From: Nitratifractor sp.
GTDB taxonomy: Bacteria; Campylobacterota; Campylobacteria; Campylobacterales; Sulfurovaceae
Direction of reading: 5' to 3'
Assembly (NCBI GenBank): GCA_024762845.1
Contig: JANTGQ010000023.1
Span: 1 to 12,156 of the forward strand
Length of the DNA stretch: 12,156 nucleotides
A model generated the notes under the pieces. That model did no database searches. It worked only from the letters and a program-made list of their open reading frames with translations, and was not told the DNA's origin. Shown here one piece after another: positions 1-5,527 of this stretch (position 1 is the first letter of the stretch; each line of letters begins with the position of its first letter). Position numbers and translations under genes: made by a program.

Positions 1-337
1 CCTCCGGGAATTGGTAAATAGCTATCTTCTTTGCCAAACCTATATGCTTGGCAATTGTTGTACCGTTATTGGTTACAAATGCTACTCTCATTTTGCCTTT
101 CTCTTTTGTGTCGGTAAAGTCACTTCCCTGAACTTCACCTATTTTGCTCCAAAACCCGGCACCACGTCCCTGGCCGCTTCTGTCACGACCCCTGAGACCT
201 CTTCCCTTACCATATCCCATACCAAAATCTCGCTCATATTCAAAATCTTCGGCTCTGCCGTTGCGGAGTCCTCTGCCAAAACCTTGTCCTCGTCCTCTGC
301 CAATATTTCTTTTTGCATTATTTCTTCTTCCAAACAT
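1..337 (-). CDS. NifX/NafY-type iron-molybdenum cofactor protein with Gly/Arg-rich N-terminus (partial, C-terminus outside window)
   Basis: I translated this frame by hand from the ATG at 335-337; it stays open to the window edge for 112 codons. An AAAGGA ribosome site lies 6 nt upstream (344-349 on the plus strand). Residues 1 to about 62 are rich in Gly and Arg (for example IGRGRGQGFGRG). From Met83 the sequence MRVAFVTNNGTTIAKHIG, followed by LAKKIAIYQF, matches the opening strand, loop and helix of the dinitrogenase iron-molybdenum cofactor domain (NifX, NafY and NifB C-terminus family), in which the conserved core reads roughly DGxxIxxHFGxAxxFxIY. Family members carry or insert FeMo-co/NifB-co precursors, and small stand-alone versions are common in anaerobes. 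The Phe after the conserved His is Ile here. The basic Gly/Arg extension is unusual; I cannot say what it binds. The rest of the domain lies to the left of the window. Confidence 0.8.
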   Translation of the reverse strand, partial: MFGRRNNAKRNIGRGRGQGFGRGLRNGRAEDFEYERDFGMGYGKGRGLRGRDRSGQGRGAGFWSKIGEVQGSDFTDTKEKGKMRVAFVTNNGTTIAKHIGLAKKIAIYQFPE

Positions 338-361
338 TAAAAATCCTTTCATTTGAAAATT

Positions 362-402
362 ATTATGCATAACTAATTATGCACATATGTTCAAATATAG
401 CA
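362..402 (-). promoter_or_regulatory. Candidate promoter and dyad upstream of the NifX-like gene
   Basis: Reading the minus strand, an extended -10 (TGC then TATATT, 394-402) lies about 55 nt before the ATG at 337, with no good -35 box. Between it and the gene are two copies of ATTATGCA (362-369 and 376-383), 14 bp apart. The first sits in a perfect palindrome, TTATGCATAA (363-372). This could be an operator or a decayed end of the repeat family seen elsewhere in the window. In such AT-rich DNA the call is tentative. No -24/-12 (sigma-54) element was found here. Confidence 0.3.
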
Positions 403-449
403 CTCTAACCTTAAAATAATATTATATATAAAATAATTTTTGATTATTT

Positions 450-770
450 TTAAGTAAAGAGTTGCTTGAGGCAACTAAATCGAAATGAGACCATTGGCAC
501 CTTTTGCCTATATGCCCTATATGCATAGTACGCATCGCCAAATTTCTTATTTAGCTCCATCTCTTCAAAAATTATTACCATTATAATAATAAAAAGCATC
601 TCTATTGGTGCAACAATGGTTATAAAGGTAGGAGCGCCTAGCAAAAGTGCCCAAGCTAGTGGCAAAAGTATTAATCCAAAAAGCATGGGGTGGCACATAC
701 AGCTATATATTCCTATAGTAACAAGCCTATTGGTCTCTAATCTGAGAATATTCCCCCTCTCTTCTCTTCC
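450..770 (-). pseudogene. C-terminal remnant of an isoprenylcysteine carboxyl methyltransferase (ICMT)-like membrane protein
   Basis: The minus frame is open from just after a TAA at 771-773 to the TAA at 450-452. It reads LRLETNRLVTIGIYS, then CHPMLFGLILLP, a hydrophobic stretch, then FEEMELNKKFGDAYYAYR and VP. This is the C-terminal half of the ICMT/NnrU-like methyltransferase family: the S-adenosylmethionine-binding RHPMYxG region, a membrane segment and the EExxLxxxFGxxYxxYxxxVP block. The homology extends upstream of the first possible ATG (698), and no ATG, GTG or TTG lies between the upstream stop and that ATG. The N-terminal helices are therefore missing, and the Arg of the RHP motif is Cys. 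I read this as a truncated, probably dead gene. A short functional protein started at 698 is possible but would lose part of the conserved block. Confidence 0.6.
460..476 (-). terminator. Small hairpin, possible weak terminator
   Basis: AGTTGC (460-465) pairs perfectly with GCAACT (471-476) around a 5-nt loop. On the minus strand it is followed by CTTTACTT, a poor T-tract. It overlaps the last codons of the methyltransferase remnant, beyond the family's usual VP end, so the original reading frame may have ended earlier. Confidence 0.3.
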
Positions 771-795
771 TTAACTCTCTGCCTCCTGTAGCTGC

Positions 796-812
796 TGCAT
801 AATCTGGGTTAA
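796..812 (+). repeat. Solo terminus of the dispersed spacer repeat
   Basis: The sequence TGCATAATCTGGGTTAA matches the right-hand ends of the elements at 7086-7195 and 10509-10680, and the motif at 2465-2481. No partner end was found on its left. It lies just upstream of the truncated methyltransferase remnant, on that gene's 5' side. Confidence 0.5.
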
Positions 813-853
813 AAATAAGGATAATGTTACACCTCTTCTAATATAATTTGCCT

Positions 854-888
854 TATAACAGTGAAATTGTTATATAATTTATTATAAT
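854..888 (+). promoter_or_regulatory. Candidate promoter and operator dyad for the TauE/SafE gene
   Basis: TATAACA (854-860), a 7-bp spacer, then TGTTATA (868-874) is a perfect dyad overlapping the TATAAT at 873-878. A second TATAAT lies at 883-888, about 20 bp before the start codon. TTGCCT at 848-853 is a possible -35, with a long 19-bp spacer. A repressor bound to the dyad would cover the -10. The regulator is unknown. Confidence 0.35.
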
Positions 889-908
889 TACTTATTTTAG
901 GATAACGA

Positions 909-1646
909 ATGTACGACTACTTGATATATACACTAATAGCATTTATACTCTCTATACTCTTCTCAATGGGAGGTACCGGTTCAGGTATTGCCCTAATCCC
1001 AGTGCTCAATTTTTTTGGTGTTGAGTTTATTATTGCCAAAGCAACAGGTCTGTTTGCCGGTGCTTCTACAACTATTACCTCAAGTGTTATGAATATAAAG
1101 CGTAAAACACTCGATTTCTCTTTTGTATGGCCTATTGCATTGATGATGCTGATTTTTGCACCTATTGGAGCTTATAGCAGTCAATTTATCAACGAATCAC
1201 TCGTCAAATTTCTTTTTATGTTACTACTTTTTTATAGTGCTACTATGATGATATTTGGAAAAAAGAGATCGCTCATGAAAACAAATAGCAAGTCTATTTT
1301 ATTTTATACAGGTGCAACAGTTGGCTTTCTAGCCGGTCTTCTTGGAGTAGGTGGAGGAAATATCCTAATGCCGCTACTTATACTGCTAGGATTTGAACCA
1401 AAAAAAGTAGCTATAGCAGTAAGTTCTGTTGTACCCTTTGCTGCTTTAAGCTCTTTTCTCACCTATGCAAGTTATGTAAAACTCGATTATGTACTTCTCC
1501 TATGCGTAATGCTCGCCTCTATTGCCGGAGGCTATATAGGCAACTATCTTATGCACTTTAAACTTGACCAGAAAAAAACCAAAAAACTGATGGGTCTTAT
1601 TCTCTATCTGCTGGCTTTAAAAATGCTTTACATATTTATTGCTTAA
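909..1646 (+). CDS. TauE/SafE-family permease (sulfite/organosulfonate exporter family, formerly DUF81)
   Basis: This is a 245-residue, strongly hydrophobic protein with about seven to eight membrane segments. It shows the family's internal duplication: a Gly-rich turn SMGGTGSGIALIPVL (residues 19-33) in the first half and FLAGLLGVGGGNILMPLL in the second, each followed by an ALSS- or ASTT-type helix. The family moves sulfite, sulfoacetate, sulfolactate and related anions across the inner membrane; the substrate cannot be read from sequence. The start is supported by AGGA (899-902) 6 nt before the ATG. The next gene follows after 81 bp with its own -10 box. The gene is transcribed opposite to its nif-related neighbours, so its link to nitrogen fixation is positional only. 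Length is normal for the family and no damage is seen. Confidence 0.85.
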   Translation: MYDYLIYTLIAFILSILFSMGGTGSGIALIPVLNFFGVEFIIAKATGLFAGASTTITSSVMNIKRKTLDFSFVWPIALMMLIFAPIGAYSSQFINESLVKFLFMLLLFYSATMMIFGKKRSLMKTNSKSILFYTGATVGFLAGLLGVGGGNILMPLLILLGFEPKKVAIAVSSVVPFAALSSFLTYASYVKLDYVLLLCVMLASIAGGYIGNYLMHFKLDQKKTKKLMGLILYLLALKMLYIFIA

Positions 1647-1696
1647 CTTTCATATTTGAATTTCTAAAAGTAGAGTCTTGCGGAATAGTTCCTGTA

Positions 1697-1702
1697 TATA
1701 AT
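1697..1702 (+). promoter_or_regulatory. Candidate -10 box for the downstream unknown gene
   Basis: TATAAT at 1697-1702 is preceded by TG at 1693-1694 and lies 25 bp before the start codon. TTGCGG at 1678-1683 is too close to serve as a normal -35. Campylobacterota promoters often lack a clear -35, so an extended-type -10 is plausible. Confidence 0.35.
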
Positions 1703-1727
1703 TTCTCTAAAATAGAAAAGGATTTAT

Positions 1728-2294
1728 ATGGCTACTCCGATAGAGTATATAAAAGAGAACAACTTAGACTGGCAGCCTTCATTTAATGGTATGATTAACG
1801 ATGAGTTACATGGATACAGAGGAGCTCTAATTGTAGAAGAGGGCAAAGCAATCTCTCCAGATAGAAAATTGCCACCGAAAATTCAAGCAAGACAGGTAAT
1901 TATGGTCAGCAAAGACGATAAGATTCAATTTTTTGCCTGCGAACTTGAGAGTTTTGACCACTTTAAACCTCTCTTCGAAAAGTATAAAGAGTTTTTTGCA
2001 ACAGATGGTCTGAACCTACTCTACGTAACTGATTTAGATGGAAATGGTACATTTGAGTACGAAGGTATTGAATTTACTGCTTTTATGCTGGACGAAAGCT
2101 CAGTCTGGAACGAACTCTTAGAGTTGGCAGATCTTGAAAAGAGTGACATGAAAAGAATCAAAAAAAGCGAAGCAAAAATAGAGACACTTTACGAAGAGCT
2201 TTTAGACTCTGATACAAAAGAGGATTCCAAAACATATGAAGAGATGTGCAATTTAAAAGGTGAAAGCTCTAAACAATTGATGGGAGCTGTATAA
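1728..2294 (+). CDS. Unrecognised acidic cytosolic protein, 188 aa
   Basis: I do not recognise this family. The start is good: AAGGA lies 6 nt before the ATG. There is no signal peptide and no membrane segment. Residues about 1-125 look like a mixed alpha/beta globular domain, with strands such as RQVIMVSK, KIQFFACEL, LNLLYVTDLDGNG and IEFTAFML. Residues about 130-178 are highly charged and helical (LLELADLEKSDMKRIKKSEA and onwards), suggesting a coiled coil or a partner-binding tail. The protein is acidic overall. DLDGNGTFEYEG resembles a Ca-binding loop (DxDGNG) but stands alone and may simply be a turn. The 81-bp gap after the TauE/SafE gene would allow co-transcription. It converges on the nifA operon end. 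Confidence 0.75.
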   Translation: MATPIEYIKENNLDWQPSFNGMINDELHGYRGALIVEEGKAISPDRKLPPKIQARQVIMVSKDDKIQFFACELESFDHFKPLFEKYKEFFATDGLNLLYVTDLDGNGTFEYEGIEFTAFMLDESSVWNELLELADLEKSDMKRIKKSEAKIETLYEELLDSDTKEDSKTYEEMCNLKGESSKQLMGAV

Positions 2295-2345
2295 ATAGGT
2301 AGAGCTATACTCTATTTATGCAGATAGATTCTTTACCGAAAGAAG

Positions 2346-2456
2346 CTGTGAAGGAACTTGGGGCAGCGCCTTTAGGCGCGTCATAATAACTCTATAAAAT
2401 TGTGCTTTAGTTTTTAGATCTAAAGGCGCTACGTCTAAAAAAGTAGTTCTTCACAG
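2346..2456. repeat. Imperfect inverted-repeat element A
   Basis: CTGTGAAG (2346-2353) pairs with CTTCACAG (2449-2456), and AGCGCCTTTAG (2365-2375) pairs perfectly with CTAAAGGCGCT (2420-2430). The left inner arm can instead fold on itself as GCGCC-TTTA-GGCGC (2366-2379), so two mutually exclusive hairpins exist. It lies wholly between genes and resembles a miniature inverted-repeat element or a structured 3' region. Confidence 0.6.
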
Positions 2457-2464
2457 TCGCAAAA

Positions 2465-2481
2465 GGCTTAACCCGGGTTAA
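2465..2481 (+). repeat. Spacer-repeat terminus forming a 14-bp palindrome
   Basis: GGCTTAACCCGGGTTAA matches the terminus at 796-812 at 13 of 17 positions. The last 14 bases, TTAACCCGGGTTAA (2468-2481), are a perfect palindrome, as if two family ends were joined. It lies 9 bp to the right of element A. Confidence 0.5.
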
Positions 2482-2567
2482 TTTGCTAATCTCAGTATTC
2501 ATATCATCGTGTATGAAGTCGAAGAGTTTATCTTACAATCTTCTAATTCAAGAGCTTAACTCCATAA

Positions 2568-2918
2568 CTATCCACAATTATTCAATATAAATTCTTCTAA
2601 AACTGTGAGACTCTCTTTGTCTATACTGTTTAATATCTTCTCTTCAAGTATACTTAGTGTCTCTTGGTATTTAGCCAATGGTACCATTGGGTCACCTTCT
2701 CTGCTCAACTCAATAATTTGATGGATTTTTTGGTTTAATGGGCTTGGCATATGGTCACTCACTCCATCATAGACTGCCATTAAAAGATACTGACTATGTT
2801 CATCATGACTAGACTTGCTATTTAAAATCAGAACCGCTATAGCTGTAAGGTAAAAAAGCTCATCTTCGTCAAAAGCGTAACTCTTGCCCCATTCATAGGC
2901 AAAAGATATATCATCCAC
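2568..2918 (-). CDS. Unrecognised small helical protein at the end of the nifA operon, 116 aa
   Basis: I do not recognise this family. The start is a GTG at 2916-2918, overlapping the TAG of clpX by one base (TAGTG). GAGG inside the clpX end lies 7 nt upstream, so translation is probably coupled. The protein is acidic and predicted largely helical, with no membrane segment or metal-binding cluster. It has an N-terminal DDISFAYEWGKSYAFDEDELF, a hydrophobic helix YLTAIAVLILNS (residues 24-35), and two C-terminal Glu/Leu-rich helices from about 80 on. Being coupled directly to a ClpX suggests an adaptor or partner of that unfoldase, but this rests on position alone. Confidence 0.75.
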   Translation of the reverse strand: MDDISFAYEWGKSYAFDEDELFYLTAIAVLILNSKSSHDEHSQYLLMAVYDGVSDHMPSPLNQKIHQIIELSREGDPMVPLAKYQETLSILEEKILNSIDKESLTVLEEFILNNCG

Positions 2919-4144
2919 TAGTTTGCCTCTTTCTCTTCAAGCTTCTCTTTAGGCAGGTAGATAAGAGTTACATCTTTGCCATCTTCGATAAACTCTTTTG
3001 TTATTACACACTTCTCAACATCACTTTTTGATGGTAGTTCATACTGCAGTGGAAGCATTATCTTCTCTATAATACCTCTAAGACCTCTTGCACCCACTCC
3101 ATTCTCTTTAGCTTTTCTCGCTATCGACTCTAAAGCATCTTCGCTAAACTCTAACTCTATTCCATCTAACTCAAAGAGTGCACTATACTGCTTGATAATT
3201 GCATTTTTAGGCTCTTTTAAAACTCGAATCAAGTCATCTATAGAGAGTTCGTTTAGAGTTGCAATAACTGGAATTCTCCCTACAAATTCAGGTATTAGAC
3301 CAAAAGAGACAAGCTCTTTAGAGCTAATCTCTTTTTCTGTCTCTTTAGACCCCTCAGTCTCTTTTATAAAGCCCATCTTTTTATCTGCAAACTTTTTCTT
3401 TTCATCACCTATAAGACCTACAAATGCTCCTCCACAAATAAACAAGACATGCGTAGTATCAAAAAGTACGGTCTCTGCCGAAGAGCTTTTTCTACTCCCC
3501 TTAACAGGTACATAAACCTCTCCGCCCTCTAGAATTTTTAAAAGTCCCTGCTGCACACCCTCTCCCGATACATCTCTGCCAGAGGTTGCACTTTCACTTT
3601 TATTTGCAATTTTATCTATCTCATCGATATAAATAATCCCTTTTTGTGCTCTTTCTATATCGTAATCAGCAGATGCTAAAAGACGAGAGAGTATAGACTC
3701 TACATCTTCACCAACATAACCCGCCTCAGTTAATGCAGTCGAATCAGCAACTGCAAAAGGAACATTCATTATCTTTGCCAAAGATTTTGCTAAGAGTGTT
3801 TTACCACTTCCTGTTGGTCCAACAAGCAGGATATTACTCTTCTCAATCTCAACATTTTGAATAATAGGTTTATCTATACGTTTATAGTGGTTAAAAAGTG
3901 CAACTGCAAGTGTTTTTTTTGCCTCAGTTTGCCCAATAACATAACTGTCAAGATGCTCTTTAATATCCACAGGAACGCTTAAGCCCTTTTGAAAACTCTT
4001 TTTAGCTTTGCGCATTTCCTCTTTTCGCATAACATTTGTACAGGTATCGACACACTCATTACAAATATGTGCATTTTCGGCTGAGAATATTTTTTGAACA
4101 CTCTCTATATCTTTTCCACAAAAATCACAAATTAATTTACTCAT
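2918..4144 (-). CDS. clpX: ClpX-type AAA+ protein unfoldase, likely nif-dedicated paralogue
   Basis: The protein is 408 aa; E. coli ClpX is 424. The order is N-terminal zinc-binding domain with Cys6, Cys9, Cys28 and Cys31; Walker A GPTGSGKT (109-116); pore loop GYVG (142-145); Walker B IIYIDEID (170-177); FGLIPEFVGR (281-290); and sensor-2 GARGLR (351-356). The ClpP-docking loop appears as MGF (257-259), in place of IGF, so ClpP binding is plausible. The RKH pore loop, used by E. coli ClpX in tag recognition, reads RKS near residues 218-220. ClpX feeds unfolded substrates to ClpP in the cytosol. Here it sits in the nifA operon, its ATG overlapping the SIR2-like gene stop (ATGA). Azotobacter has a nif-linked ClpX2 acting on NifB/NifEN levels, which is the closest known parallel. 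Whether the genome has another clpX cannot be seen from this window. Confidence 0.93.
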   Translation of the reverse strand: MSKLICDFCGKDIESVQKIFSAENAHICNECVDTCTNVMRKEEMRKAKKSFQKGLSVPVDIKEHLDSYVIGQTEAKKTLAVALFNHYKRIDKPIIQNVEIEKSNILLVGPTGSGKTLLAKSLAKIMNVPFAVADSTALTEAGYVGEDVESILSRLLASADYDIERAQKGIIYIDEIDKIANKSESATSGRDVSGEGVQQGLLKILEGGEVYVPVKGSRKSSSAETVLFDTTHVLFICGGAFVGLIGDEKKKFADKKMGFIKETEGSKETEKEISSKELVSFGLIPEFVGRIPVIATLNELSIDDLIRVLKEPKNAIIKQYSALFELDGIELEFSEDALESIARKAKENGVGARGLRGIIEKIMLPLQYELPSKSDVEKCVITKEFIEDGKDVTLIYLPKEKLEEKEAN

Positions 4145-4998
4145 TCAAAAGCCTTTAAAAACTCATCCGTCTTAGCACGAACAACTTTAAGATTATGTTT
4201 ATCAATAAACTTTTGCACCTTTTTAGTTATCTCTTCATCTTCTAAAACAACTGTCCCACCTTTTAAAGCTATTGTCATCTCATTTGCGACCATTCTAAAG
4301 GTATCTTTACTAAAATCAACACCCAAGAAGAGGTAATTTTTCTCTTTTCTGTACTCTTTTAAAAATGGCGGCACTGCATATCCACCCATAGCTTCAGTGA
4401 GCCAATCAACAAAATCTGCATCGCTGATAATAAAGTTTTTCTCCGGTACAGTACCACCCATCGGTTTAAATAGTATAGGGTGCTCGCCATTAAGCTCCTC
4501 TTTTTCAACTACACTATACTCTTTGCTCTTAGGGTCATATTTATAGACTATAAATCTGTCATAATCTTGCATAATTCTCGACACACCGCTAATCATAAAG
4601 TGTGGAACATCCTCATACACTTTGCAGGCACTATCATCTACATTTGTATCAATCACATATGGAGGCTGGATTGTTTTTAGTATCCTGTAGGCATAAGGGA
4701 GTTCATATTTTTTAGAGCTATATATATGATTTGTCATTTGAATAATATACTCTCTCCCTTTTCTCTGCTCCAGGCTCATAGCAGCTCTTGTGTACTCATA
4801 CATAAGCCGCGGACTCATCGCTCTTCCGTTATTGAGTGCCAAAATCATACTGTCACTGTCGTAAGGAAGTCTGCTTCCATCTTCTGTAACTGTCTCTTTA
4901 AAGACACCCATTCCTAAAAATGGTATAACAGAGCCATCTTTTAATCCAGCTTTTAAATCTTCTATAGTTTCTGTATTCTCTTCTGTACTGCTAGTCAT
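4141..4998 (-). CDS. SIR2-like (NAD-binding fold) protein, catalytic His apparently replaced
   Basis: The start is ATG 4996-4998: AGGAG (5008-5012) lies 9 nt upstream. The TTG at 5005-5007 would directly abut AGGAG and is unlikely. That gives 285 aa and an 8-bp overlap with the upstream gene. The SIR2_2-type order of motifs is visible: FLGMGVF (27-33) for the GAGxS NAD loop, IDTNVDDS (116-123) for the TxNxD segment, FKPMGG (177-182) where sirtuins have (K)LHG, and FLGVDFS (224-230) for the late GxSxxD strand. The His general base is Met180. Either chemistry is lost and the protein binds a nucleotide as a sensor, or another residue acts. There are no zinc-finger cysteines. Short SIR2-like genes occur in other nif clusters as far as I recall, but their job is not settled. 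The last bases overlap the clpX ATG. Confidence 0.75.
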   Translation of the reverse strand: MTSSTEENTETIEDLKAGLKDGSVIPFLGMGVFKETVTEDGSRLPYDSDSMILALNNGRAMSPRLMYEYTRAAMSLEQRKGREYIIQMTNHIYSSKKYELPYAYRILKTIQPPYVIDTNVDDSACKVYEDVPHFMISGVSRIMQDYDRFIVYKYDPKSKEYSVVEKEELNGEHPILFKPMGGTVPEKNFIISDADFVDWLTEAMGGYAVPPFLKEYRKEKNYLFLGVDFSKDTFRMVANEMTIALKGGTVVLEDEEITKKVQKFIDKHNLKVVRAKTDEFLKAFE

Positions 4999-5527
4999 GA
5001 CATCCAACTCCTGTGTATGTTATATATGCTTTATTTAACTCTATCTGTAAACGATCTAAGTCGATAGGTTTTTCTAAATCTTTTGGCATATCAAGGTAAA
5101 ATATCGCCCCATCTTTGCTTATTAAAAAGAGTGACTTTGTTAATTTATCCTCTAGGCTTCCACATGCAATTTCTGTTCCATACATAGGTCCAAACTCTCT
5201 CTCGCTATCTATCAGAGCTTTAAAGGTCTTGAGTTTTTTAGCTAAACTCTCCACAGCATCACTCTTTGTATCAAAAATAAGATAAGAGTGCACAATAACT
5301 TGTAGGTGCGATAAAAAGGTATCAAGAGCTAAAATTTCTCTCTCGAAATCCTCACAATTAGGAAACGATGTCAAAATTGTCATCGAACCATCTTGATGTG
5401 AACGTTTCACCTCAAGAGCCTCGCCCTCAAGGGTTGTGACTTCTATATTTTCAGCCATATACCCTACATCTATAAAATCTTCACAGAGTTCCATTTTTTC
5501 ATCTCTATATATTAAATCATAATCCAT
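4991..5527 (-). CDS. Divergent thioredoxin-fold protein resembling thiol peroxidase (Tpx), non-canonical cysteines
   Basis: The protein has 178 aa. The frame resembles Tpx/atypical 2-Cys peroxiredoxins in layout: VTTLEGEALEV (about 30-40) for the first hairpin, SMTILTSFPNCEDFEREI (48-65) for the core strand and active-site helix, VIVHSYLIFDT (77-87), FGPMYGTEI (112-120) for the FxxxYGV segment, and LTKSLFLISKDGAIFYLDMP (129-148) for the xARAVFVIDxxG strand pair. Tpx has a TxxC peroxidatic motif; here only Cys58 lies near that place, and the Thr is absent. The usual resolving Cys is missing. Other cysteines are Cys15, Cys122 and Cys176, the last near the C-terminus. So peroxidase activity is doubtful; redox sensing or protein-thiol exchange are alternatives. 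The ATG at 5525-5527 overlaps the nifA end by 11 bp with no strong ribosome site, consistent with translational coupling. Assignment is by eye and moderate. Confidence 0.6.
   Translation of the reverse strand: MDYDLIYRDEKMELCEDFIDVGYMAENIEVTTLEGEALEVKRSHQDGSMTILTSFPNCEDFEREILALDTFLSHLQVIVHSYLIFDTKSDAVESLAKKLKTFKALIDSEREFGPMYGTEIACGSLEDKLTKSLFLISKDGAIFYLDMPKDLEKPIDLDRLQIELNKAYITYTGVGCHD
5008..5012 (-). promoter_or_regulatory. Ribosome binding site deciding the SIR2-like start
   Basis: AGGAG on the minus strand is 9 nt from the ATG at 4998 and directly adjacent to the competing TTG at 5007. This spacing selects the ATG. Confidence 0.6.

Larger units (their letters stand above)
2292..2567. other. 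Convergent intergenic region with several dyads
   Basis: This spacer lies between the unknown plus-strand gene and the last gene of the nifA operon. It holds TAAATAG (2292-2298) facing CTATTTA (2312-2318), which lacks a T-tract; the long inverted-repeat element at 2346-2456; and the perfect palindrome at 2468-2481. The rest, 2490-2567, shows no reading frame or structure I can support. No standard terminator is evident for either converging unit, so one of these dyads may serve. Confidence 0.5.

Noticed and set aside
139..333. Acidic 64-aa minus-strand frame over the left edge
   Set aside because: It is an out-of-frame shadow of the Gly/Arg-rich NifX-like gene, which has the ribosome site and recognisable homology.
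2976..3515. Long plus-strand frame opposite clpX
   Set aside because: It is an antisense shadow of clpX; its Ser/Phe-rich composition and lack of a ribosome site argue against a gene.
5005..5007. TTG start for the SIR2-like gene
   Set aside because: The AGGAG site would abut it with no spacer; the ATG at 4998 has 9-nt spacing.
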